A stretch of DNA of 6,108 nucleotides from Bacteroidaceae bacterium (GCA_016284115.1 JAEEOD010000375.1:1-6108); one strand, 5' to 3'. Counted from the stretch's first letter, positions 1 to 6,108 are shown. Notes: generated by a model from the letters alone, not told the origin. Made by a program: numbers and translations.

Positions 1-61
1 CCATATAGTACCCGATTTTTTCTGTTCAACTGTTCGTTGTTCGGGTTTTCGGTATGTAAAG

Positions 62-127
62 TTTCCCATACTTCGTGGGATAAAAAATAAATTCCTCACG
101 AGGGGAAAATTAATTCCTCGTGAGGGA
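62..127. repeat. Cluster of three short palindromes in the region downstream of ansA
   Basis: Three short palindromic units lie in about 65 bases. Unit 1 (64-80) is TCCCA, a 7-base loop, then TGGGA. Unit 2 (92-107) is built on CCTC-AC-GAGG. Unit 3 (114-127) is built on CCTC-GT-GAGG. Units 2 and 3 are direct repeats of AATTCCTCnnGAGGG offset by 22 bases and differ only in the central dinucleotide (AC versus GT). Because these dinucleotides are complementary, units 2 and 3 also pair as one longer inverted repeat. Outer arms AAAGTTT (58-64) and AAACTTT (132-138) are complementary as well, so the whole block has nested dyad symmetry. This is seen directly in the sequence. Whether it is a dispersed genomic repeat or only a compound terminator cannot be told from one copy. 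The rest of 1-191 shows no gene I can support. Confidence 0.6.
80..125 (-). terminator. Factor-independent terminator of ansA
   Basis: Read on the minus strand, about 67 bases after the ansA stop codon, CCTCACGAGG (125-116) is followed by a 12-base AT-rich loop and its exact complement CCTCGTGAGG (103-94). The U-rich tract AATTTATTTTTTAT (93-80) comes next. A 10-bp perfect stem plus a run of six T fits an intrinsic terminator. On the plus strand the same stem is followed by GAGAAAAAAC, without a T run, so the terminator appears to act in one direction only, on the ansA transcript. The loop is longer than is typical, and the first T tract is interrupted by A, which lowers the predicted strength somewhat. 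Confidence 0.7.
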
Positions 128-191
128 GAAAAAACTTTGCTGAAAGACAACGACTATGTCAAGCCAGCGGCATTTACATTTTGTATTAGAA

Positions 192-1238
192 TTAGTCCAT
201 AGAAATTTCGCCCACCAATGAGTGCATCATTTCCTGCCGAACCTCATCAACCGACAAGCCTTGCCCGAAAAGGAACATCAATTTGGTCAAGGCTGCTTCT
301 GTAGTGATGTCATAACCGCTCAACACCCCAGCCGACTTGAGTTGGTAGCCCGTTTCATAACGGTCCATATCCACCATACCACTCTTGCATTGGGTAACAT
401 TGATAATCACAACGCCACGCTTAGAAGCTTCACTCAGGCAATCCAACAACCATCCTTTACGAGGGGCATTACCACTGCCATAGGTCTCCAGCACCACACC
501 CTTAAGACCATCTATCGATAACACCGAGCGCACCACCATTTCCTGTATGCCAGGGAACAGTTTCAGTATCGCCACATTAGTATTCATCTCGGTATATACC
601 TTCAATGGTTCCACCTTCTCCTGATAGTGAATCGCATTCTGGTTATAGCGAATGTGAATACCCACATTAGCCAGATCTGGATAGTTATACGAACGAAACG
701 CGTTAAAATCTTCAGCATTCAACTTGGTAGTACGGTTGCCACGCATCAGCTTGTTCTCAAAATACACACATACCTCCTGTACCATAGGCAAGCCATCAGG
801 TCTGTGTGCCGCTGCTATTTCCAGACTGGTCAGCAGATTTTCCTTACCATCAGTACGTATCACGCCTATCGGCAACTGTGAACCGGTAAGAATAACAGGC
901 TTTGACAAACCATGTAGCATGAAACTCAAGGCCGAAGCAGTAAACGCCATCGTATCGGTACCATGCAACACCACGAAGCCTGTATATTTATCATAGTTCT
1001 TTTGTATGATGTTTACCAGCATGTGCCACGCCTTGGCATCCATATCAGAAGAATCCATAGGATGCTCGAACTGACAACTGTCAATATTGAAATTAAACTT
1101 CTGCAATTCAGGCACATGCTTCTTGAGTTGCTCAAAACTGAAATTTTCCAACGCGCCCGTCACCGGATTCTCTATCATACCTATGGTGCCACCGGTATAG
1201 ACCAGTAAAATAGATGCAGGTTTAGTGTTAGTATTCAT
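192..1238 (-). CDS. ansA: Type I (cytosolic) L-asparaginase
   Basis: It hydrolyses L-asparagine to L-aspartate and ammonia in the cytosol. The 348-residue product is close to the usual length of bacterial AnsA enzymes. The N-terminal domain carries YTGGTIG at 14-20, where Thr18 is the expected nucleophile. HGTDTM at 92-97 supplies Thr94 and Asp95, and Lys172 in RGNRTTKL completes the second catalytic triad. The C-terminal domain has the family motif ETYGSGNAP (251-259). There is no signal peptide, which separates it from periplasmic type II enzymes. Thr171 next to Lys172 and Cys284 in TQCKSG resemble residues of the allosteric asparagine site of E. coli AnsA, so cooperative, low-affinity kinetics are likely (inference). 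I chose the ATG at 1238 over an in-frame GTG at 1247, because AAAAGAG (1247-1253) sits 8 bases before the ATG and would be consumed by the GTG start. The gene diverges from thrA and could feed aspartate to it. Confidence 0.95.
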   Translation of the reverse strand: MNTNTKPASILLVYTGGTIGMIENPVTGALENFSFEQLKKHVPELQKFNFNIDSCQFEHPMDSSDMDAKAWHMLVNIIQKNYDKYTGFVVLHGTDTMAFTASALSFMLHGLSKPVILTGSQLPIGVIRTDGKENLLTSLEIAAAHRPDGLPMVQEVCVYFENKLMRGNRTTKLNAEDFNAFRSYNYPDLANVGIHIRYNQNAIHYQEKVEPLKVYTEMNTNVAILKLFPGIQEMVVRSVLSIDGLKGVVLETYGSGNAPRKGWLLDCLSEASKRGVVIINVTQCKSGMVDMDRYETGYQLKSAGVLSGYDITTEAALTKLMFLFGQGLSVDEVRQEMMHSLVGEISMD

Positions 1239-1246
1239 AAATATCA

Positions 1247-1253
1247 CTCTTTT
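1247..1253 (-). promoter_or_regulatory. Ribosome binding site of ansA
   Basis: The minus-strand sequence AAAAGAG lies 8 bases upstream of the ATG at 1238. It is a modest purine-rich match to a Shine-Dalgarno sequence. It decides the start: an alternative GTG codon three codons upstream (1245-1247) overlaps this site and has no purine-rich stretch at a useful distance. Bacteroidota often initiate without strong Shine-Dalgarno pairing, so this is supportive evidence and not proof. Confidence 0.5.
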
Positions 1254-1258
1254 GTCTG

Positions 1259-1278
1259 CGAATATACAAAAATATTCG
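1259..1278. promoter_or_regulatory. Candidate operator: perfect inverted repeat between ansA and thrA
   Basis: CGAATAT (1259-1265) and ATATTCG (1272-1278) are exact reverse complements separated by the 6 bases ACAAAA. The 20-base element covers the putative ansA -7 element (1267-1274) and ends one base before the putative thrA -7 element (1279-1286). A protein bound here would touch both promoters, which is the usual geometry of a shared operator in a divergent region. The arms are AT-rich and the stem is weak as RNA, so a DNA-binding site is more plausible than an RNA hairpin. No regulator gene is in the window and I cannot name the factor. Chance occurrence in AT-rich promoter DNA remains possible. 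Confidence 0.45.
1267..1274 (-). promoter_or_regulatory. Putative ansA promoter (-7 element)
   Basis: Read on the minus strand this is TATTTTTG, a full match to the Bacteroidota -7 consensus TAnnTTTG. It would place the transcription start near 1263 and give a leader of roughly 25 bases before the ATG at 1238. The -33 box (TTTG) is not at the ideal distance: the nearest minus-strand TTTG copies are at 1291-1294 (16-base spacing) and 1301-1304 (26-base spacing), where about 20 is expected. The -7 match is therefore the main evidence. Confidence 0.5.
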
Positions 1279-1310
1279 TAACTTTGGCACCAAATTTAAA
1301 CAAATAGCAG

Positions 1311-3743
1311 ATGAAGGTATTAAAATTCGGTGGTTCATCCGTAGGAAGCACCGCAAGCATCAGGAACGTAAAACAGATAGTAAGTAGCCAGAAAGGACAG
1401 GTGATAGTGGTAGTTTCTGCACTAGGAGGTGTGACCGACCAACTTATCAAGACTGCTAAGATGGCTTCAGAGGGCAACAAGGCCTACGAAGAGGAACTGG
1501 CATATCTGACTAACAGACACTATGACCTGATAAATGACAATATTGCCATAAGTAACAAACGCGATGAACTGCTGACAAAAGTAGATCAACTATTAGGTGA
1601 ACTACGAGATATTTTCCAAGGTATCTACCTTATCAAAGACTTGAGCAGGAAAACAAACGATACCATACTAAGCTATGGCGAACGTCTATCCAGTCTGATT
1701 GTGGCTGAGATAACGGGTGCCGTATGGAAAGACTCACGCGAATTTATCAAGACCGAGCGCAAGCAAGGCAAGCATATACTCAATGCAGAACTGACCAACA
1801 AACTGGTAAAAGATCAGTTCAGCGACCTTCCCCAATTAACTCTTATCCCTGGCTTCATTTCAACTGACAAGAACACTGGAGAAGTCACCAACCTAGGCAG
1901 GGGTGGTAGCGACTATACTGCTGCCATCGTAGCAGCCGCTTTGGATGCTGAGAGTTTGGAAATATGGACTGACGTAGATGGGTTCATGACAGCTGACCCT
2001 CGTGTTATTCACAACGCCTACACCATCAGCAGTCTGACGTATGTGGAAGCAACCGAGCTTTGTAACTTCGGTGCCAAAGTGGTATATCCTCCTACTATCT
2101 GGCCTGTCTATCATAAGAACATTCCAATCTTAATCAGGAATACTTTCAATCCTGAGGCACAAGGAACAGTAATCCGACAAGGCACATCCAATGGTACGGG
2201 CAAGGCCATCAAGGGTATCAGTAGCATTGATGACACCTGCCTCATTACTGTACAAGGTTTGGGTATGGTGGGTGTGATTGGTGTCAACCGTCGCATCTTC
2301 AGTACGCTGGCCGAGCATGGAATCAGCGTGTTTATGGTGAGTCAGGCATCTAGTGAAAACTCTACCTCTATCGGCGTGAAAACGGCTGATGCCGTAACGG
2401 CTTGCGAGGTGCTCGATAAAGAATTCAGTAAGGAGATAGAATTGGGTGAAATGTTCCCCATGAAAGCCGAATACGGTTTGGCTACGGTAGCTATTGTAGG
2501 TGAGAACATGAAACATACGCCTGGTATAGCAGGTAAATTGTTTGGGGCATTGGGACGAAGCGGTATCAGTGTCATTGCCTGTGCACAAGGTGCCAGCGAG
2601 ACCAACATCTCTTTCGTAGTGAACAAGAAATTGCTGCGTAAGTCGCTGAACGTGATTCACGACTCGTTCTTCCTGTCGGAATATCAGGTACTGAACCTTT
2701 TCATCTGCGGTATCGGTACAGTAGGCCATAGCCTCATCACCCAGATAGAGAGCCAGCGCGAGAAGCTGATGCGCGAAAATGGCTTGCAACTGAATGTAGT
2801 AGGAATTGCCAACAGCAAAAAGGGCTTATTTACCCGTGAGGGCATAGAACTTCATGACTACAAGAACCAATTATTGGAGAAGGGTAAGGATTGTGACTTG
2901 AATATCCTCTTAGACGAGGTGACAGGCATGAACATCTTTAATGCCGTATTTGTGGATTGCACCGCCAACAGCGGAGTGGCATCCATCTACGAACAACTGT
3001 TGCAACATAACATATCAGTGGTGGCAGCCAACAAGATTGCAGCTTCGTCACCTTATGAGAACTACATGAAACTGAAGCAAACTGCACACCAACGTGGCGT
3101 GAAGTTCCTCTTCGAAACCAACGTGGGTGCAGGATTGCCTATTATCAATACTATCAACGACCTTATCCACAGCGGCGACAAGATATTGAAAATCGAGGCG
3201 GTATTGAGCGGTACGCTGAATTACATTTTCAATGCACTGAGTGCCGAAACGACCATGAGTCAGGCCATTGCCGAAGCAAAGCAGAAAGGTTTCTCTGAGC
3301 CAGATCCACGTATAGACCTTAGTGGAACAGACGTTATCAGAAAGCTAGTCATCCTAAGTCGAGAAGCTGGCTATCGTCTGGACCAGGAGGATGTGGAGAA
3401 GCATCTTTTTATTCCCGACCAACTAATGGAAGGCTCGTTGGATGATTTCTGGAAGCATATCCCAGAATTAGATGCCGACTTTGAGGCACGCCGCCAGCAA
3501 CTGGCTGAACAGGGCAAGCGTTGGCGCTTCGTCGCAAGGCTCTTTGAGGGCAGAGCTACTGTGGGACTGGAAGAGGTGGCCAGCAACCATCCATTCTATG
3601 GTTTGGAGAGCAGCAACAACATCATCCTACTTACCACCGAGCGTTACCATGAATATCCAATGATGATTCAGGGATATGGCGCAGGTGCCAGCGTAACGGC
3701 AGCAGGTGTGTTTGCAGACATCATGTCGATAGCCAACGTGTAA
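1311..3743 (+). CDS. thrA: Bifunctional aspartokinase I / homoserine dehydrogenase I
   Basis: This fused cytosolic enzyme catalyses the first and third steps from aspartate to threonine: ATP-dependent aspartate phosphorylation and NAD(P)H reduction of aspartate semialdehyde to homoserine. At 810 residues it is close to E. coli ThrA. The kinase domain (about 1-295) has KFGGSS (5-10), SYGE with Glu124, GRGGSD (196-201) and TDVDG (220-224). Two ACT segments follow (about 312-385 and 393-440). Gln345 in SQASSE and Gln426 in AQGASE match, with identical spacing, the two threonine-binding glutamines known from the plant enzyme, so inhibition by threonine is expected. The dehydrogenase half has GIGTVG (467-472) for the nucleotide, Lys575 in AANK, FETNVGAGLP (601-610), and Glu663, Asp669, Asp674 and Lys678 in the catalytic GFSEPDPR-IDLSGTD stretch. 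No domain is broken. The ATG at 1311 begins the family-typical MKVLKFGG and has no clear Shine-Dalgarno sequence. It is the first gene of the operon, 3 bases before the next. Confidence 0.97.
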   Translation: MKVLKFGGSSVGSTASIRNVKQIVSSQKGQVIVVVSALGGVTDQLIKTAKMASEGNKAYEEELAYLTNRHYDLINDNIAISNKRDELLTKVDQLLGELRDIFQGIYLIKDLSRKTNDTILSYGERLSSLIVAEITGAVWKDSREFIKTERKQGKHILNAELTNKLVKDQFSDLPQLTLIPGFISTDKNTGEVTNLGRGGSDYTAAIVAAALDAESLEIWTDVDGFMTADPRVIHNAYTISSLTYVEATELCNFGAKVVYPPTIWPVYHKNIPILIRNTFNPEAQGTVIRQGTSNGTGKAIKGISSIDDTCLITVQGLGMVGVIGVNRRIFSTLAEHGISVFMVSQASSENSTSIGVKTADAVTACEVLDKEFSKEIELGEMFPMKAEYGLATVAIVGENMKHTPGIAGKLFGALGRSGISVIACAQGASETNISFVVNKKLLRKSLNVIHDSFFLSEYQVLNLFICGIGTVGHSLITQIESQREKLMRENGLQLNVVGIANSKKGLFTREGIELHDYKNQLLEKGKDCDLNILLDEVTGMNIFNAVFVDCTANSGVASIYEQLLQHNISVVAANKIAASSPYENYMKLKQTAHQRGVKFLFETNVGAGLPIINTINDLIHSGDKILKIEAVLSGTLNYIFNALSAETTMSQAIAEAKQKGFSEPDPRIDLSGTDVIRKLVILSREAGYRLDQEDVEKHLFIPDQLMEGSLDDFWKHIPELDADFEARRQQLAEQGKRWRFVARLFEGRATVGLEEVASNHPFYGLESSNNIILLTTERYHEYPMMIQGYGAGASVTAAGVFADIMSIANV

Positions 3744-3746
3744 CCT

Positions 3747-4946
3747 ATGAAACATATTATTATTTTAGGTGATGGCATGGCTGATCATGCGGTAGAGAGA
3801 CTGGGCGGCAAGACACTTATGCAATATGCCCATACGCCTGTTATGGATTTGCTGGCAAAAGAAGGCCGGTGTGGCAGGCTGCTCACGGTGCCCGAAGGTT
3901 TCAGTCCTGGTTCTGAGGTAGCCAATACCTGCATCATGGGGTACGACTTAAATAAGGTGTATGAAGGCCGTGGTCCGCTGGAAGCTGCATCTATCGGCTA
4001 TGATATGCAGCCTGATGACTTGGCGATGCGATGCAACATTATCACCTTGACTGATGGCAAAATCAAGAACCATCATGGTGGACACCTCACTACCGAAGAC
4101 GGCACTCTGCTTATTGAGTACCTGAACGAACATTTGGGCAACAACTGCATCAAGTTCATCCCTGGAATCCAGTACCGCCACCTTTTAGTCATCAAGGGCG
4201 GCAAAAAGGAGGTAGATTGTGCCCCTCCACACGACCACCCGAATGAAGCATGGAGGCCTTTATTACCTAAAGGCAATAACGATACAGCTAATTTGCTTAC
4301 TAATCTCATTATCAAATCACAAGAGCTATTAGTCAAACATCCCTTTAATATTGAGCGTGCCAAACAAGGTAAAGATATGGCCAACTCTATCTGGCCATGG
4401 AGCGGTGGCTACCGTCCTCAGATGAAGACATTGATGGAGATGTATCCGCAAATAAAGCGGGGTGATGTCATTTCTGCCGTTGACCTTATCAGGGGCATTG
4501 GAAAATATGCAGGTCTGAGAAGCATCGAGGTGGAAGGGGCTACTGGTTTAGCTAACACTAACTACGAAGGCAAGGCACAAGCAGCCATCGAGGCCTTGCG
4601 CAAGGATGACTTCGTATTCCTGCATGTGGAAGCCTGCGACGAGGCAGGTCATGATGGTGACCTATCACTTAAATTGCAAACTATCGAGGATTTGGATAAA
4701 CGCATTGTAAAGCCTATCTATGAAGCAGTGCAAAGTTGGAATGAACCTGTGTGCATAGCCATTTTGCCCGATCACCCTACACCTGTTGAGATACGTACCC
4801 ATTTGGCAGAGCCAGTGCCGTTCTTGTTCTGGCATCCAAGTATTGAGCCAGACGATGTGCAGACCTTCGACGAAGTGAGTTGCATAGGTGGCAGTTACGG
4901 CTTGTTGAAATACCAAGAGTTTATGAATGAATTAATGAAGATATGA
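3747..4946 (+). CDS. apgM: Cofactor-independent phosphoglycerate mutase family protein, proposed homoserine kinase
   Basis: This 399-residue protein belongs to the archaeal-type, cofactor-independent phosphoglycerate mutase family of the alkaline phosphatase superfamily. Seen in sequence: GDGMAD (8-13) with metal ligand Asp9; PGSEVAN (54-60), where Ser56 is the expected nucleophile; RCNIIT (95-100); GGHLTTEDG (111-119); IWPWSGG (215-221); HVEACDEAGHDGD (293-305) with Asp298 and His302; PDHPTP (341-346) with Asp342 and His343; and His352 before EPVPF. Every metal ligand I can map from bacterial iPGM is present. Its position between thrA and thrC, with no thrB elsewhere in the cluster, points to phosphorylation of homoserine to O-phosphohomoserine. 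Family models call this subgroup a proposed homoserine kinase, and I recall genetic support from Bacteroides, which I cannot check here. A true glycolytic mutase is the alternative. The gene starts 3 bases after the thrA stop without a Shine-Dalgarno sequence, so translation is probably coupled. Family assignment is firm; substrate is inferred. Confidence 0.9.
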   Translation: MKHIIILGDGMADHAVERLGGKTLMQYAHTPVMDLLAKEGRCGRLLTVPEGFSPGSEVANTCIMGYDLNKVYEGRGPLEAASIGYDMQPDDLAMRCNIITLTDGKIKNHHGGHLTTEDGTLLIEYLNEHLGNNCIKFIPGIQYRHLLVIKGGKKEVDCAPPHDHPNEAWRPLLPKGNNDTANLLTNLIIKSQELLVKHPFNIERAKQGKDMANSIWPWSGGYRPQMKTLMEMYPQIKRGDVISAVDLIRGIGKYAGLRSIEVEGATGLANTNYEGKAQAAIEALRKDDFVFLHVEACDEAGHDGDLSLKLQTIEDLDKRIVKPIYEAVQSWNEPVCIAILPDHPTPVEIRTHLAEPVPFLFWHPSIEPDDVQTFDEVSCIGGSYGLLKYQEFMNELMKI

Positions 4947-6108
4947 AATACTATAGCACCAATCACCAGACACCCGACGTATCCCTGCAAGAGGCAGTGG
5001 TAAAGGGACTTGCTGCCGACAAAGGTTTGTTCATGCCAGAGCGCATCAACGAATTGCCGACCTCTTTCTTCGAGCAGATGTCACAGATGAGCCTGCAAGA
5101 AGTGGCTTATCAGGTGGCTCAGGCTTTCTTTGGCGAAGACATCCCTGCTGACAAGTTGAAGCAGATTGTGTATGACACCATGAACTTCAACATTCCGTTG
5201 GTGAAAGTAAGCGACAACATCTATTCTTTAGAGTTGTTCCACGGTCCCACCCTCGCCTTCAAAGACGTTGGTGCCCGTTTTATGGCACGTATGTTGGGCT
5301 ACTTTGTGAGTGGTCAGGATAAACTGGTTAACGTTCTTGTTGCGACCTCCGGTGATACAGGCAGTGCTGTTGCCAACGGTTTCTTAGGCGTGGATGGCAT
5401 CCATGTTTATGTGCTCTACCCTAAGGGTAAGGTTAGTCTTATTCAGGAGAAGCAGTTCACCACCCTGGGTAAGAACGTCACCGCTTTGGAAGTGGATGGC
5501 ACCTTCGACGATTGCCAGCGATTAGTTAAGTCTGCTTTCATGGATGCAGAACTGAACCAGCACATGCAGCTGACCAGCGCCAACTCCATCAACGTTGCCC
5601 GTTTCTTGCCTCAAGCCTTCTACTACTTCTGGGCAGTGGCTCAATTACAAGTTGCCAACATTGTTTGTTGTGTACCCAGTGGCAATTTCGGCAATATTAC
5701 TGCAGGCTTGTTTGGCAAGCGCATGGGACTGCCTATCAATCGTTTCATAGCTGCCAACAATCGCAACGACATCTTCTACCAGTATTTGCAGACTGGTCAA
5801 TATAACCCTCGCCCTAGCATTGCCACTATCGCTAATGCCATGGATGTGGGTGATCCCAGCAACTTTGCTCGGGTATTGGCTCTTTATGATAACAGTCATG
5901 CTGCTATCTGTCAGGATATCAGCGGCGCCACCTATACCGATGAGGAGATTGCCGAAGAGATCCGCCGCGTATATGAAACCAATGGCTACCTGCTTGACCC
6001 TCATGGTGCATGTGGTCATCGTGCACTGCGTGAAGGCCTTCGCCCAGGAGAGACAGGTTTCTTTATTGAAACCGCCCACCCTGCCAAATTCAAAGATACG
6101 GTAGAGAA
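4943..6108 (+). CDS. thrC: Threonine synthase (3' end beyond the window)
   Basis: This PLP enzyme converts O-phosphohomoserine and water to threonine and phosphate, the last step of the pathway. The frame runs open from the ATG at 4943 to the window edge, giving 388 codons plus two bases. Threonine synthases of this class have roughly 430 residues, so about 40 C-terminal residues are missing. The N-terminus MKYYSTNHQTPDVSLQEAV is typical of the family. HGPTLAFKD (100-108) contains Lys107, the expected PLP Schiff-base lysine. SGDTGSA (136-142) and PSGNFGN (245-251) are the cofactor-binding loops. TSANSINVARFLPQ (211-224) and LDPHGACG (351-358) also fit. The start codon overlaps the stop of the preceding gene as ATGA, indicating translational coupling and placing it in the same operon. 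The length and the lack of a long N-terminal extension suggest the bacterial ThrC type and not the plant type. No internal stop or frameshift is seen. Confidence 0.96.
   Translation, partial: MKYYSTNHQTPDVSLQEAVVKGLAADKGLFMPERINELPTSFFEQMSQMSLQEVAYQVAQAFFGEDIPADKLKQIVYDTMNFNIPLVKVSDNIYSLELFHGPTLAFKDVGARFMARMLGYFVSGQDKLVNVLVATSGDTGSAVANGFLGVDGIHVYVLYPKGKVSLIQEKQFTTLGKNVTALEVDGTFDDCQRLVKSAFMDAELNQHMQLTSANSINVARFLPQAFYYFWAVAQLQVANIVCCVPSGNFGNITAGLFGKRMGLPINRFIAANNRNDIFYQYLQTGQYNPRPSIATIANAMDVGDPSNFARVLALYDNSHAAICQDISGATYTDEEIAEEIRRVYETNGYLLDPHGACGHRALREGLRPGETGFFIETAHPAKFKDTVE

Larger units (their letters stand above)
1251..1286 (+). promoter_or_regulatory. Putative promoter of the thr operon
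   Basis: TAACTTTG at 1279-1286 is a full match to the Bacteroidota -7 consensus TAnnTTTG. Upstream, TTTG at 1251-1254 is a perfect -33 box with a 24-base spacing, and TCTG at 1255-1258 is a three-of-four match at the preferred spacing of about 20. Transcription would start near 1290, leaving a leader of only about 20 bases before thrA. The inverted repeat at 1259-1278 fills the space between the two boxes, so a bound protein would be expected to repress, although activation cannot be excluded. Confidence 0.6.

Noticed and set aside
11..49. CCCGA (11-15) and TCGGG (41-45) followed by TTTT, a possible plus-strand terminator for a gene left of the window
   Set aside because: The stem has only 5 pairs around a 25-base loop and the T run is four bases. 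The inner CAAC/GTTG stem is also short. Too weak to call.
2..202. Plus-strand frame open from the window edge to a TAG at 200-202, overlapping the 3' end of ansA
   Set aside because: There is no ATG in the frame, the translation resembles no family I know, and the frame runs through the palindrome cluster and terminator. Most likely a chance open frame; the sequence left of the window would decide it.
156..221. Short plus-strand ORF from the ATG at 156 (about 21 codons)
   Set aside because: It is very short, runs into the antisense of ansA, and has no ribosome binding site or recognisable sequence.
1239..1247. Upstream GTG start for ansA adding three residues
   Set aside because: The codon overlaps the purine-rich site AAAAGAG, which is well placed for the ATG at 1238, and the extra residues are not typical of the family.
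2130..2789. Long minus-strand open frame (219 codons) inside thrA
   Set aside because: It lies opposite conserved ACT and dehydrogenase coding sequence, has no family resemblance and no promoter or ribosome binding site; an antisense shadow.
4206..4221. Perfect Shine-Dalgarno-like AAGGAGGT inside the apgM-like gene, followed by a GTG
   Set aside because: The downstream frame ends after about 37 codons with no recognisable product, and no in-frame start exists at the right distance. The bases encode Lys-Lys-Glu-Val in a conserved gene, so this is chance.
5645..6079. Minus-strand open frame (144 codons) inside thrC
   Set aside because: It is opposite highly conserved threonine synthase motifs, with no independent support; an antisense shadow.

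Overview
The window carries the threonine biosynthesis operon of a member of the Bacteroidota, most likely a Bacteroides/Prevotella-type gut or oral organism, with a type I asparaginase gene diverging from it. Three things support this placement. Both genes facing the divergent spacer have a -7 element that fits the Bacteroidota consensus TAnnTTTG instead of a sigma70 -10. The operon genes have weak or no Shine-Dalgarno sequences. The slot usually held by homoserine kinase (thrB) holds a phosphoglycerate-mutase-like gene between thrA and thrC, an arrangement I know from Bacteroidota. Genus or species cannot be fixed from this window.

Layout, left to right: bases 1-191 are non-coding, with a cluster of short palindromes that includes a convincing factor-independent terminator for the leftward gene. 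Bases 192-1238 (minus strand) are ansA, a cytosolic type I L-asparaginase. A 72-base spacer (1239-1310) holds two divergent promoters, whose -7 elements lie 4 bases apart, and a perfect 7+6+7 inverted repeat between and across them. On the plus strand follow thrA (1311-3743, bifunctional aspartokinase/homoserine dehydrogenase), an apgM-like gene (3747-4946, proposed homoserine kinase) and thrC (4943-6108, threonine synthase, cut by the window edge). The gene-to-gene distances are +3 bases and a 4-base ATGA overlap, so the three genes almost certainly form one translationally coupled operon.

Together the genes make a short metabolic line. AnsA converts asparagine to aspartate. The two ends of ThrA carry out the aspartokinase and homoserine dehydrogenase steps; aspartate-semialdehyde dehydrogenase is not in this window. 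The ApgM-like protein is inferred to phosphorylate homoserine, and ThrC turns O-phosphohomoserine into threonine. The most interesting points are the alkaline-phosphatase-superfamily protein in the homoserine kinase position, with every catalytic and metal ligand I can map intact, and the inverted repeat that could let one regulator control asparagine breakdown and threonine synthesis together. I see no mobile element, CRISPR array, tRNA or rRNA here.
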